A stretch of 64,000 bases of DNA from Parabacteroides distasonis (GCA_021531775.1 JAFBIU010000012.1:1-64000); one strand, 5' to 3'. Positions 1 to 9,135 are shown, counted from the first letter of the stretch. Numbers and translations: made by a program. Notes: generated from the letters alone by a model not told the origin.

Positions 1-105
1 ATATAATAAAAACTTGATCCCACCTATGTAAGGTACCAATTAGTAAAAAAGTAAAAAGTAAAAAAGTAAAAAAGTAAGATTGTTTACTGCATAGCCTCTT
101 TTTCT

Positions 106-136
106 TTTGTAGTTCTATAGATTTGCATTAATTTTG
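106..136 (+). promoter_or_regulatory. Bacteroidetes-type promoter for the AAA-ATPase gene
   Basis: A TTTG (106-109) lies 19 bp upstream of TAATTTTG (129-136), matching the -33/-7 promoter pattern of Bacteroidetes. Transcription would begin near 141-144, giving a leader of about 15 nt before the ATG at 159. Just upstream (about 44-76) is a run of AAAAAGT-like units, which is only simple sequence. Confidence 0.55.
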
Positions 137-158
137 CATCAAGGATCATAGAAAAAAA

Positions 159-1913
159 ATGGTTATGAGCAAAGTAAAACAATTACCATACGGTATAGCA
201 GACTTCGAGACGGTGATGAAGGATAACCTTTATTACGTAGATAAGACCAGGTATATACCCATGCTTGAAGAGCAGCCCCGCAATCTCATGTTCATCCGGC
301 CTCGTCGTTTCGGCAAAAGCCTGTTACTGAATATGCTCAAGACCTACTACGACAAGGCAAAGAAGGATCAGTTTGAGGAGATTTTTGGATCGCTTTGGAT
401 AGGCAAACATCCTACCCCACTGATGGGCAAATATCAGGTGATGTACCTCGACTTCTCGCAGATCGGCGGCACGATTGACGAATTGCCAAAGCGATTTGAT
501 CAATACCTGAGCATGCAACTGGATGACTTTATGGATAAGTACCAAGCTGACTATCCAGCACATCTGGTGGAGAGATTCTTCAGGTTGGAATCAGGCAATG
601 ACAAACTAATCATGATTACCACGGTAGCCAACCGGTTCCGCATTCCGCTGTATCTTATCATCGACGAGTATGACAACTTCACGAATGTCGTGCTCAGTGA
701 AAAGGGTGAGGAAGTGTATCATCAGATGACGCATGCCGAGGGCTTCTACCGGGATGTGTTCAAGAAGTTCAAGGGAACATTCGAGCGGATATTCTTCACC
801 GGAGTAAGCCCTGTCACACTGGATGACCTCACCAGTGGCTTCAACATCGGATGGAACATCACCACGCTATTCTATTTCGACAAAATGCTTGGTTTTTCCA
901 CAGAGGAGGTGCGCGAAATGTTCACCTACTACAAGCATGCTGGAGCTCTGCCTACTGACTGCGACATCGAAGCCATGATAGATGAAATGAGACCGTGGTA
1001 TGACAACTACTGCTTCTCCAAGGAATGCTTGAAGGACAACAACCGTGTGTTCAACAGTGACATGGTACTGTTCTACTTACGCAACTACATGATGTACAAG
1101 TCCTCACCAGAGGTGATGCTTGACCCAAACACGAAAACTGACTATAACAAGCTCAAGAAACTCATACAGCTCGACCGCCTTGACGGCGACCGCAAAGGCA
1201 TACTGCGTCAGATTGCCGAAGAGGGACAGATTGTTTCAGAGGTTCTCCCCTCTTTCCCTGCCTACCAATTGGTAAAGCCAAGCATGTTCGTCAGCCTATT
1301 GTTCTATTACGGCATGTTGACAATCAAAGGTATGCGTGGGGCTCGCCCCATACTGGCCATTCCTAACAACAACGTGAGAATGCAGTACTACCATTTTCTT
1401 ATGGAGGAATACGAAAAACGATGCAGTATAGAGGTAAGCAATCTTCAAGATGGTTTCGACTCGATGGCTTTCGACGGTCAATGGCGCGACGCACTTCAGT
1501 ACATGTGCGACTGTTACAAACAGCTGTCCTCTGTACGTGACTCCATGGAGGGCGAACGCAACATCCAAGGATTCTTCATGGCTTATCTGAGCCTCTGCAG
1601 CTATTACATAGTGGCTCCCGAACTGGAACTCAACCATGGTTTCTGTGATTTCTTCCTGCTGCCCAACATGAAGCATTACCAATCGAACCACAGTTATATC
1701 CTGGAACTGAAATACCTCTCCAAGGCCGACTATACTGCAGATAAAGCTCAAGAACAATGGGACATGGCCGTGGAGCAGATCAACCGCTATGCTGTGGCTC
1801 CAAGAGTAGAAGCCCTGCGTCAAGGAACACAACTGCACAAGATCATCATCCAGTTCTGCGGTTGGGAAGTAATCAGAATGGAGGAAGTCTTACGTACAGA
1901 AAAGGATGTGTAG
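159..1913 (+). CDS. AAA-ATPase-like protein with C-terminal PD-(D/E)XK nuclease-like domain
   Basis: The 584-residue protein matches the large Bacteroidales family that joins an 'AAA-ATPase_like' domain to a DUF1703-type PD-(D/E)XK domain. The N-terminus has the family opening (LPYGIADFETV), a P-loop RPRRFGKSLL near residues 47-56 and a Walker B LYLIIDEYDNF at 164-174. Near the C-terminus, a CDFFLLP stretch followed about 20 residues later by an ILELK motif fits the PD-(D/E)XK core. No biochemical role is established that I can name; roles in defence or mobile DNA are often suggested, and families occur in many paralogues per genome. ATG at 159 follows the promoter closely; a second in-frame ATG at 165 is possible. 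The pyrophosphatase gene follows after 24 bp. Confidence 0.85.
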   Translation: MVMSKVKQLPYGIADFETVMKDNLYYVDKTRYIPMLEEQPRNLMFIRPRRFGKSLLLNMLKTYYDKAKKDQFEEIFGSLWIGKHPTPLMGKYQVMYLDFSQIGGTIDELPKRFDQYLSMQLDDFMDKYQADYPAHLVERFFRLESGNDKLIMITTVANRFRIPLYLIIDEYDNFTNVVLSEKGEEVYHQMTHAEGFYRDVFKKFKGTFERIFFTGVSPVTLDDLTSGFNIGWNITTLFYFDKMLGFSTEEVREMFTYYKHAGALPTDCDIEAMIDEMRPWYDNYCFSKECLKDNNRVFNSDMVLFYLRNYMMYKSSPEVMLDPNTKTDYNKLKKLIQLDRLDGDRKGILRQIAEEGQIVSEVLPSFPAYQLVKPSMFVSLLFYYGMLTIKGMRGARPILAIPNNNVRMQYYHFLMEEYEKRCSIEVSNLQDGFDSMAFDGQWRDALQYMCDCYKQLSSVRDSMEGERNIQGFFMAYLSLCSYYIVAPELELNHGFCDFFLLPNMKHYQSNHSYILELKYLSKADYTADKAQEQWDMAVEQINRYAVAPRVEALRQGTQLHKIIIQFCGWEVIRMEEVLRTEKDV

Positions 1914-1937
1914 CTTTATGAATTAAAACAAATATAC

Positions 1938-3008
1938 ATGACAATGAAAAGAATGCTCTATGCGGTATGCATCGCCGCTTCCATTTTACTATCGGTAGGG
2001 TCATGTAGCCATCATGAGACTCTGACCATTCCCAGTTTCAGCCAAGTACTCTCCGCGCTCGACTGGGGCAAGGGTACCACAACCTACGTCATCGGACACA
2101 AGAGTCCGGATACAGATGCCGTTTGTTCTGCAATCACGTATGCTTATCTAATGAACGCCTTGGGGTACTCGTGTGAAGCCCGTGTGGCCGGCAAATTGAA
2201 CAATGAAACCAAAATGGTGCTGAAACGATTCGGTATGGCTGAACCCCAGCTGTTGGAAGACGCAGCAGGTGAACGTATCATCCTGACCGACCACAGCGAA
2301 TTGCAGCAAGCCATCCCGGGAATGGATAAGGCTAAGATTCTCCAAATCATTGACCACCATGCCTTGGGCAGCGTTTCCACCTCCTCGCCTCTGTTTTGCC
2401 GCATCATGCCCGTCGGGTCAAGCAATACGGTGATCTATACCAGTTTCAAGGAGTATGGGGTGACAATCAGCAAAGAGATGGCAGGACTCATGCTGTCGGC
2501 ACTTCTCAGCGATACGAACAACATGACTTCTACCACAGTCACTTCGGTCGATAGTACCATGTACGCCGAGTTGTTGCCGCTTACAGGCATTACGGATGCC
2601 GACAGCTATTATCAGGAGATGACCGATTCGTTGGCCTCCTATACGGGCATGACCGACGAGGAAATCTTTTTCTCTGACTACAAAGACTACAGTGAATCAT
2701 CGGTAGGTTGTGATATGGGTGTGGCCGTCGTCAACTCACTCGACGAGTCATCGCAAGCCAACCTGCGCAACCGCATGCTTGCTTTCATGCCCACAGCCTT
2801 GGAGTCGAAATCGCGTAAAATGGTATTCACGATGCTATTGAACAAGAAAGACAATTATACCGACATCGTCTATTATGGTGAAGGGGCCAAGGAGACAGCA
2901 GAGGCCGCTTTCGGTCCATCAGATACCAACTATATCCGCTGTCAAGGTCAATTATCCCGTAAGAATGATTTTATCCCGGCCATCAGCCAGGTTTTGAAAC
3001 CTCAATAG
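1938..3008 (+). CDS. Predicted lipoprotein family II (Mn-dependent) inorganic pyrophosphatase, DHH family
   Basis: The 356-residue product carries the signature of family II pyrophosphatases: GHKSPDTDAVCSA near residues 53-65 (metal-binding His and Asp), a TDH near 117-119 and the DHH triad at 139-141, followed by a DHHA2-like half. Such enzymes hydrolyse pyrophosphate to phosphate with Mn or Co and are normally cytoplasmic. Here about 25 extra residues at the N-terminus form a hydrophobic segment ending in SVGSC (Cys23), which looks like a lipoprotein signal and would place the enzyme outside the inner membrane. The ATG at 1938 or at 1944 (MKRML) could start it. It lies 24 bp after the ATPase gene, possibly co-transcribed. 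The enzyme class is well supported; the location is inferred from the N-terminus. Confidence 0.85.
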   Translation: MTMKRMLYAVCIAASILLSVGSCSHHETLTIPSFSQVLSALDWGKGTTTYVIGHKSPDTDAVCSAITYAYLMNALGYSCEARVAGKLNNETKMVLKRFGMAEPQLLEDAAGERIILTDHSELQQAIPGMDKAKILQIIDHHALGSVSTSSPLFCRIMPVGSSNTVIYTSFKEYGVTISKEMAGLMLSALLSDTNNMTSTTVTSVDSTMYAELLPLTGITDADSYYQEMTDSLASYTGMTDEEIFFSDYKDYSESSVGCDMGVAVVNSLDESSQANLRNRMLAFMPTALESKSRKMVFTMLLNKKDNYTDIVYYGEGAKETAEAAFGPSDTNYIRCQGQLSRKNDFIPAISQVLKPQ

Positions 3009-3014
3009 AAATTC

Positions 3015-3187
3015 TGCTACTACGGGCAGATCACAATTGCTACTACGGAGTGGTAACAATTGCTACCACGCGTAGTAGCAAAATCACCTTGTCGAGGGAG
3101 TCTGAAAATCCCGCCGTAACCTATTGTCCCCAAACCTCATCGCATCCTGATAGCGGAAATAGGGTCACATGAGAGAGGAAAAGGGAA
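3015..3187. repeat. Dispersed intergenic repeat, copy 1 (three 23-nt units plus conserved tail)
   Basis: Three consecutive 23-nt units start at 3015, 3038 and 3061. Each begins TGCTACYACG; the first two end in ACAAT, and the last ends in a near-palindrome GCTACCACGCGTAGTAGC. About 60 bp further on, 3144-3187 (ATCCTGATAGCGG to GAGGAAAAGGGA) resembles 30851-30899 beside copy 2. The element fills most of the 353-bp gap after the pyrophosphatase gene and contains no plausible ORF. Confidence 0.7.
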
Positions 3188-3268
3188 AATATGCCTTCCA
3201 AATAGGGAATTTCTCAAATATTATTCCCAATGAAAAAAGATATTTCTATATAAGAATGAGACTCGAAT

Positions 3269-3300
3269 GAGGGCGATCCGAATGGATCGCCCTCTATTTG
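3269..3300 (+). terminator. Rho-independent terminator downstream of the pyrophosphatase gene
   Basis: An 11-bp perfect stem (GAGGGCGATCC paired with GGATCGCCCTC) encloses the loop GAAT and is followed by a T-rich run (TATTTGTTTATTT) on the + strand. The other strand has no T run after the stem, so it should stop transcription from the left, beyond the repeat element. Confidence 0.6.
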
Positions 3301-3361
3301 TTTATTTCATCAAAAGGGAAAACTCTCTCGGAATGGGCCTCATTTGATCCCGTCGTTGATT

Positions 3362-4159
3362 CTATTTGACATACCCCGGATCAGGCAGGTGCATACCATA
3401 CATCGTGAGGTGGTTCTCGCGGGCATACTTCAAGATGCGGATACGTGACTCTCTGGCAGCATCGGGATCCATGTCGTACGTAGGACCGTATTCGGGATGC
3501 TCCAGCTGGAGTGCGGCACCATGCATGAGGTCAGCAATGATGAGGATGCTATCTTTCTGGAACAGGGTATGTCCCGGCGTATGTCCGTAGGCCGCAATGG
3601 TCTGGATGCTCCCTTCCAGCACATCACCCGCCTCGAAGAGATGCAAATGATCCTTATAAGCATCCAGTACCTTCTTGACCAACTGATTACGTTCCGGATC
3701 CATGGCTAACCAGGCCTCTACCTCCACACGATTGATATAGACCTCTGCCTTGGGGAACACCACCTGACCCTCCTTCAGCAATCCACCGATGTGGTCGGGA
3801 TGGAGATGGGTGATGTAAATCAGCTGCAACTCTTCAGCTTTCACGCCCAATTCCTTCAATTTCGGGAGGAGCTGACTGAATGGAGCACCCAAACCTGCAT
3901 CAAACAGGATCTGTTTCCCCTCGGTCTGAAGCAGAAAACAACTCATGCTCGACCGCACTCCCTCCTGCAATCCAAGGGCATTCCACAGGGAGTCCGGCAC
4001 GTCGGGGAAGAGTTGATGAGGTTGCAGATTCGGCTCCGGCTTGTCTGCTATCCACGTGATGGTGGTCGGCTCGTTGTCTGTTACCACCTTTTGCTGTTGC
4101 TGTGCGCAGGCCACCAACATGAGCAGCCCTGCCGCCATTGAAAAAACGATCTTCTTCAT
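3362..4159 (-). CDS. Lipoprotein metallo-beta-lactamase-fold hydrolase
   Basis: The metal-binding motif THLHPDHIGG (about residues 117-126 from the chosen start) and later His/Asp positions (YGHTPGHT, IIADLMH) define an MBL-fold hydrolase. Substrate is unknown; the family covers lactonases, thiol-ester hydrolases and quorum quenchers. I chose ATG 4159 because it begins a clear lipoprotein signal (MKKIVFSMAAG to MLVAC, Cys18); the frame stays open to 4183 but those residues add nothing. With the lipobox the enzyme is expected in the periplasm or on the cell surface. It stands alone, with the DUF6057-like gene running divergently. About 265 residues is usual for this group. Confidence 0.85.
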   Translation of the reverse strand: MKKIVFSMAAGLLMLVACAQQQQKVVTDNEPTTITWIADKPEPNLQPHQLFPDVPDSLWNALGLQEGVRSSMSCFLLQTEGKQILFDAGLGAPFSQLLPKLKELGVKAEELQLIYITHLHPDHIGGLLKEGQVVFPKAEVYINRVEVEAWLAMDPERNQLVKKVLDAYKDHLHLFEAGDVLEGSIQTIAAYGHTPGHTLFQKDSILIIADLMHGAALQLEHPEYGPTYDMDPDAARESRIRILKYARENHLTMYGMHLPDPGYVK

Positions 4160-4253
4160 CTTACCAATTTGTATTATATCCAACTTACGTTTATCCGATT
4201 ATCTCTGAGGGTTGCATGTCCGCCCCATGGGTTGCGATCACCATAACCCCGTG

Positions 4254-4348
4254 CAAAGATAATGATTTGAATTACGCCTTGTAAACGGTAAAAAGGGAAA
4301 TTATTCTCCACACAGACTACATTCATCGGGATTATTTCCGTAGCTTTG
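4254..4348. promoter_or_regulatory. Divergent promoter region between the MBL hydrolase and DUF6057-like genes
   Basis: TATCTTTG on the minus strand (4254-4261 as CAAAGATA) and TAGCTTTG on the plus strand (4341-4348) fit the TAnnTTTG -7 box for the two divergent genes. I see no well-placed TTTG -33 box for either, so the assignment is tentative. Confidence 0.35.
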
Positions 4349-4366
4349 CAGCTAAATTGAAAGATC

Positions 4367-6112
4367 ATGAAATTGAAACAACTGTTTGTCGCCCTCCTTA
4401 CATGGATCGTTTTCTTCTTTTTGCTGGAAACGACCGGGCGATACCATTTTTATTATGTGGAACAATTCCAATTGTTTCGCTTTGCATCAGACTATGTACT
4501 GGGACAACTGGCACAAGTAGGCGGAGTGGCACACCTGGCAGGTGCCTTTCTGACCCAATTCTTTGTCCTGCCCTATGCCGGTGCACTGATCATCTCGCTA
4601 CTACTGACCGGTATCACGCTCAGTTTGCGAAGCATCTTCCAGCAGATCTCCGGAAAAAAGCATCTCTTCCTGCTGGAATACGTGATAGCCATCTGTCTGC
4701 TTTTTACCCAATATGACTACAATTATTATCTGTCCGGTTTGGTGAGTTACCTGTTCGTGACCATCGCCTGGGTCATTTGGCAACAGGTGCGTGGGTTGCA
4801 GAACGGAATAGCCACTGGCCTGTTTTCGCTCTGCCTCTACTATGCCATCGGCCCCTCTGCCCTACTCTTCTCCGCTGGATTGCTCCTGATCGGACGTGTA
4901 GGTAGTGCCCATTCGTTTATCCCCGGCCTGGTTTCTACAGGACTCAACCTGTTGGCTGCCGCCAGCTCCGTCTGGATGGTCTGGAATGCCGATTATCGGT
5001 TTGCCTTTCTTCCGGATGCCTACTATCATCCCAAGTTAGCTCCCAACAGCATCATCTATGCGACCTGGTGGATCCTGTTGATTGGTCTGCTCTTGGCTTG
5101 GGCCTTGCATCGCATGTCAGAGCCCTCGGGGAAGGCAGGTCGGATTGGGCTATTCACCCTCCAGTTACTGCTGGTAGGTGGACTGATCTTCAAGGGACTA
5201 CCACAGTTCATGGACATCAAGAACTACCTGATGAAAGAGCTGGACCATTACACCCGTACACAGCAGTGGGATCGAGTGGTGCAACGGTTGAGCCAAGAGC
5301 CTATCAAGAATTTCCTCTATCTGAATTACCTCAACTTGGCATTGACGGAACGGGGAACACTTTGCGACCAGCTATTCGCTTTCAATCAACGCGGACCGCA
5401 ATCGTTGCTTGTCCCCTGGAACAAGAGTGCACAGGTCTCTACCCTCTCCAGTGACATCTATTTCTGTATCGGTGAGATTGGATTGTCGCAACAGATGGCT
5501 TTTGAAGCGCTGATCGGAGCCGACAATCCTCGGAACTATCAGCGACTCATCGAGACCAACCTCATCTATGGCCATTATGCCGTGGCTGAGAAGTATATCC
5601 GACGTCTGGAACAGAGTCTGTTCTACCGGGATTGGGCCGAACAGCACCGGCAATTGCTGAATCGGGACGATCTGGTAGAAGCCGATCCGGTATTGGGTCC
5701 ACGCAGACGAGGATTGCCGGAAGCGAACCACCTGTCGAGTCTGCAAAATGTAGAAGCAGATCTCTTGACCCGTACCGAGCGCGTACCTCAACTGCAGACG
5801 GCACTTGCCTTTGCGGGAGCCAATCTGCTGTTGGCAAAGGATATGAATGGATTGGAAGCCTTCTTGAAACGGTTCTACCAGACACCGGTTCTGCCCACAC
5901 TGCCGCGGGCATTCCAAGAGGCCATCATCATTCTATCGGAAGCCCATCCAGAGGTAGCCTCCCATTATCAGATTTCGGAGGAGATGCTGAGTCGCTTTGC
6001 CCAATTCAAGCAGCAGTTCCTGCAAAACAAGCAGCATCCCCAATTAGCCCAGTACATGCGTCAGCAATTTGGAAGCAACTACTGGATCTATTACCTGTTC
6101 ACCAACATTTAA
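4367..6112 (+). CDS. DUF6057-like polytopic membrane protein
   Basis: This 581-residue protein has roughly eight hydrophobic segments in residues 1-280 and then a soluble, helix-rich C-terminal half (280-581) with a TPR-like look (repeated YGHYAVAEKYI-type helices). I associate it with the DUF6057 family of Bacteroidales, from memory of that family's opening residues; no function is known to me. The next gene starts 12 bp downstream and encodes a lipoprotein with a CxxCH motif and a beta-propeller, so the two probably form a two-gene envelope unit. ATG 4367 is preceded by a TAGCTTTG box 18 bp upstream. Confidence 0.7.
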   Translation: MKLKQLFVALLTWIVFFFLLETTGRYHFYYVEQFQLFRFASDYVLGQLAQVGGVAHLAGAFLTQFFVLPYAGALIISLLLTGITLSLRSIFQQISGKKHLFLLEYVIAICLLFTQYDYNYYLSGLVSYLFVTIAWVIWQQVRGLQNGIATGLFSLCLYYAIGPSALLFSAGLLLIGRVGSAHSFIPGLVSTGLNLLAAASSVWMVWNADYRFAFLPDAYYHPKLAPNSIIYATWWILLIGLLLAWALHRMSEPSGKAGRIGLFTLQLLLVGGLIFKGLPQFMDIKNYLMKELDHYTRTQQWDRVVQRLSQEPIKNFLYLNYLNLALTERGTLCDQLFAFNQRGPQSLLVPWNKSAQVSTLSSDIYFCIGEIGLSQQMAFEALIGADNPRNYQRLIETNLIYGHYAVAEKYIRRLEQSLFYRDWAEQHRQLLNRDDLVEADPVLGPRRRGLPEANHLSSLQNVEADLLTRTERVPQLQTALAFAGANLLLAKDMNGLEAFLKRFYQTPVLPTLPRAFQEAIIILSEAHPEVASHYQISEEMLSRFAQFKQQFLQNKQHPQLAQYMRQQFGSNYWIYYLFTNI

Positions 6113-6124
6113 GCAGCAAGAACA

Positions 6125-7600
6125 ATGAAACTGAATATCTATCTATTGTTGGCAGGCTGTCTCCTGCTCAGTGCCTGTGGAGGTCCCACCATTCCGGCCA
6201 GTGTACCAACCGACGAAGCGGTTGCACTCTTCCCGGATTATACCGAAGTTACCATTCCGGTCAACATCGCTCCGCTCAATTTCCGGTTGCAAACGCCTCA
6301 TGACGATGCATACGTTCGGTTGCGGGTGGACGAAACGGATCCGGGGTTGGTCGTTCACGAAGAAAAGGGGCAATTCACCTTGCCCATGAAGCCCTGGCAA
6401 GAGATCTTAGAACGGGCCGCCGGCAAGCAGATCGAAGTGCAACTGTTTGCCCACCAACAACAATGGGTTGCCTATGCTCCCTTCCAATGGCAGGTGTCAG
6501 CCGATCCCATCGATCCCTACATAGCCTATCGTCTCATTGAGCCGGGGTATGAGCTCTGGGGACAAATGGGGATCTACCAACGATGCCTCACCGACTACGA
6601 GCAGTCGGCCATCATCGAGAACCGTCAAACGGAACAGAATTGCATGAACTGCCATTCCTTCTGTATGCAGGATCCGAACCGGATGCTCTTCCACATGCGT
6701 GAGAAGCACGCGGGAACCTATCTGCTCTACGAAGGAAAGATGGAGAAGTTGGATACGAAAACAGACCAGACCATCTCGCCGCTGGTCTATCCCTCTTGGC
6801 ATCCGTCGGGACGCTATGTCGCTTTCTCGGTCAACACGACCCGACAAGATTTCCACACCCATCATCCCAACCGGATCGAGGTGTTCGATACCGCTTCTGA
6901 TGTGGTGGTCTATGATGTAGAGCAACATCGGATTCTCGCCACACCCCTCTTGAAATCGGAGCAGGCTTTCGAGACCTTCCCGACCTTCTCGCCCGATGGC
7001 AAACGGCTCTACTTCTGCTCGGCCGATGCACGCCCCATGCCCCAACAGTATGATGAAGTCCACTACAGCCTCTGTGCCATTGACTTCGATCAGGAAAAGG
7101 GAGGTTTCGGACAGCAGGTGGATACCCTGTATCACGCCCCCACAGCCGGCAAGAGTGTCTCGTTTCCGCGTGTTTCGCCCGATGGACGATTCCTACTGAT
7201 AACCCTTTCCGGCTTTGGCAATTTCTCGATTTGGCATCAAGATGCTGATCTATACCTCCTTGATTTGACGAACGGAGAACTGCAACCGTTAGCAGCCGCC
7301 AACAGTGACGATGTCGATAGTTACCACTCCTGGAGTAGCAACAGTCGTTGGATAGTCTTCAGCAGCCGACGGATGGATGGTCTCTACACCCGCCCTTATT
7401 TTGCCCACATCGACGAACAAGGAGTGGTGTCCAAACCCTTCCTCCTGCCTCAGGAGTCGTGCGATTTCTATGACCGTTGCATGAAATCGTTCAACATTCC
7501 GGAGTTCATCACGGGTCCAGTCGAAGTGGATGCCTACACGTTGGCCACCTTTGCCAAGAAGACAACCGGTACCAAGCTACGCTACGAGGCTGTGAAATAG
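6125..7600 (+). CDS. TolB-like beta-propeller lipoprotein with a single CxxCH motif
   Basis: The 491-residue product begins with a lipoprotein signal (LLLSAC, Cys18). Residues 40-130 look like a beta-sandwich, CMNCH at 173-177 is a candidate c-type haem attachment site, and the region from about 200 on contains repeated WD40/TolB-like blades (YPSWHPSGRYVAFS, FPTFSPDGKRLYF, FPRVSPDGRFLLI, YHSWSSNSRWIVFS). The motif CNCHS-type with a downstream Met-rich stretch resembles a cytochrome-like insertion, but haem binding is only inferred. It is coupled to the preceding membrane protein (12-bp gap). Its 3' end overlaps the convergent MATE gene by 19 bp. Confidence 0.75.
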   Translation: MKLNIYLLLAGCLLLSACGGPTIPASVPTDEAVALFPDYTEVTIPVNIAPLNFRLQTPHDDAYVRLRVDETDPGLVVHEEKGQFTLPMKPWQEILERAAGKQIEVQLFAHQQQWVAYAPFQWQVSADPIDPYIAYRLIEPGYELWGQMGIYQRCLTDYEQSAIIENRQTEQNCMNCHSFCMQDPNRMLFHMREKHAGTYLLYEGKMEKLDTKTDQTISPLVYPSWHPSGRYVAFSVNTTRQDFHTHHPNRIEVFDTASDVVVYDVEQHRILATPLLKSEQAFETFPTFSPDGKRLYFCSADARPMPQQYDEVHYSLCAIDFDQEKGGFGQQVDTLYHAPTAGKSVSFPRVSPDGRFLLITLSGFGNFSIWHQDADLYLLDLTNGELQPLAAANSDDVDSYHSWSSNSRWIVFSSRRMDGLYTRPYFAHIDEQGVVSKPFLLPQESCDFYDRCMKSFNIPEFITGPVEVDAYTLATFAKKTTGTKLRYEAVK

Positions 7601-8874
7601 CGGCGGCCCAACAGGGTGGAGGCCACTCCGCGCAAGAGCAGGTAACAGAGAAAAGCCATCCACAAGGCATGGTTACCCCAGCTACCGGGCAACAGGATGT
7701 ACAAGAGTGCAAAGCTGCCCGACGCAATCAGCATGGCTTGCAACATGATGCGAGTGGCGGTGGCACCGATCAGTATGCCATCCCACAGGAAGGCTGCAAA
7801 GCCGCAGGCCGGAATGGCCCACACCCAAGGGAGATAGATAGCTGAAGCCTCTATGACAGCGGGTTCGTTGGTGAGCAGACGCAGGAACGCGGCACTTCCC
7901 AAACTATACAGCGATGTAAACAGGAGGGCGACGACCAATCCCCAACCAAACAACAACCGTATCATCCGCCGCAGGGCTGTCTGATTACCAGCTCCGATGT
8001 ACAGCCCGCTCAAGGCTTCGCCGGAATAGGCAAAGCCATCCATAATATAGGAAAAGAGGGTGAAGAATTGCATCAACAGGGTATTGACCGCCAAGACCAC
8101 CTCTCCGAGTCCCGCACCTACCGAGGTGAACGAAGTGGTCACCAGTACCAAACAGATGGTACGCAGAAAAATGTCCCGATTGAGGGTAAAGAAGCGGATC
8201 AACGTATCCCGTTGCCAACAACGATGTGGCTGCCGATATTTCCAAAGCCTTCGATAATAGCCGTACCACAGCAACATAGCCAGACCAAACCCGCTATATT
8301 GGGCAATTACCGTACCCAAGGCAACCCCCTCCACCTTCAGTCCCAGGCCAAAGACCAGTAGCAGACTGACCACAATGTTGCACACATTCTGCAAGATGGC
8401 AATCCACATCGGAAAACGAGAATTCTGCATGCCGACGAACCATCCGGCAAAACCATAGAGTCCTAAGACAGCGGGCGCACCCCAGACACAAATGGAGAAA
8501 TAGCGCAAGGCCCAGGTCTGCACGTCGGGTGTCGTATGGATGAAGAGAAACGCCAAGCGGGTGATCGGCACCTGTAAGGCAATGAGCAATACCCCTACCC
8601 CCACGGCTACCGCTTGCGAACGTAAAAGCAGATGCATCGTCTCCGGCAAATCCCGACGGCCCAAAGCTTGGGAGGTCATTCCACTGGTACCCATACGCAG
8701 GAACACGAAGATCCAATAGATGAAACTAAACAACATGCCACCGACGGCAATCGCTCCAAGATAGACCGGAGAACCGAGATGGCCCACAATGGCCACATCC
8801 ACCAAACTCAATAAGGGGACCGTGATATTCGAAACAATGGCAGGAAAAGCTATTTGAAGAATCTTCTTATTCAT
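7582..8874 (-). CDS. MATE family efflux transporter (DinF-like)
   Basis: A 430-residue protein with about twelve hydrophobic segments and the MATE opening (IAFPAIVSNITVPLLSLVDVAIVGHLG) typical of the DinF branch. Members export cationic drugs or organic compounds by Na+ or H+ antiport across the inner membrane; the substrate cannot be read from the sequence. The length is normal. The gene is convergent with the propeller lipoprotein (19-bp overlap) and is transcribed away from it, downstream of tRNA-Arg on the same strand. Confidence 0.9.
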   Translation of the reverse strand: MNKKILQIAFPAIVSNITVPLLSLVDVAIVGHLGSPVYLGAIAVGGMLFSFIYWIFVFLRMGTSGMTSQALGRRDLPETMHLLLRSQAVAVGVGVLLIALQVPITRLAFLFIHTTPDVQTWALRYFSICVWGAPAVLGLYGFAGWFVGMQNSRFPMWIAILQNVCNIVVSLLLVFGLGLKVEGVALGTVIAQYSGFGLAMLLWYGYYRRLWKYRQPHRCWQRDTLIRFFTLNRDIFLRTICLVLVTTSFTSVGAGLGEVVLAVNTLLMQFFTLFSYIMDGFAYSGEALSGLYIGAGNQTALRRMIRLLFGWGLVVALLFTSLYSLGSAAFLRLLTNEPAVIEASAIYLPWVWAIPACGFAAFLWDGILIGATATRIMLQAMLIASGSFALLYILLPGSWGNHALWMAFLCYLLLRGVASTLLGRRYFTAS

Positions 8875-8904
8875 AATCCAGAAACATAAACATCAATCCA
8901 TATA

Positions 8905-8944
8905 ACAACAAAAAGACCCTCACATTCACATGTAAGAGTCTTTT
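8905..8944 (-). terminator. Terminator of tRNA-Arg
   Basis: Directly after the tRNA 3' end on the minus strand, AAAAGACTCTTACA pairs with TGTGAGGGTCTTTT (two mismatches) around a TGTGAA loop and runs into TTTTTGTTG. Confidence 0.65.
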
Positions 8945-8945
8945 G

Positions 8946-9019
8946 TGATTCGCATAGGATTCAAACCTATAACCTTCTGATCCGTAGTCAGATGCTCTAT
9001 TCAGTTGAGCTAGCGAACC
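8946..9019 (-). tRNA. tRNA-Arg(ACG)
   Basis: On the minus strand GGTTCGC (9019-9013) pairs with GCGAATC (8953-8947), followed by discriminator A at 8946. The anticodon loop CTACGGA gives anticodon ACG, and the T-arm contains GGTTTGAATCC. No CCA is encoded. A TACCTTTG -7 box (9049-9042) lies about 23 bp upstream. Confidence 0.95.
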
Positions 9020-9135
9020 ATTTCTTTCGTGATTGCGATTGCAAAGGTACAGATATTTTTTATATCTCCAAGCGTTTTGTCTTCTTTTTTTCATCCAAGC
9101 TCGATTTTTCTAAAAAAACCACTACATTTGTCGCC

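Noticed and set aside
4174-4368. A 64-codon minus-strand ORF between the MBL and DUF6057-like genes
   Set aside because: It covers the divergent promoter region, has no family resemblance and no ribosome site, and looks like chance.
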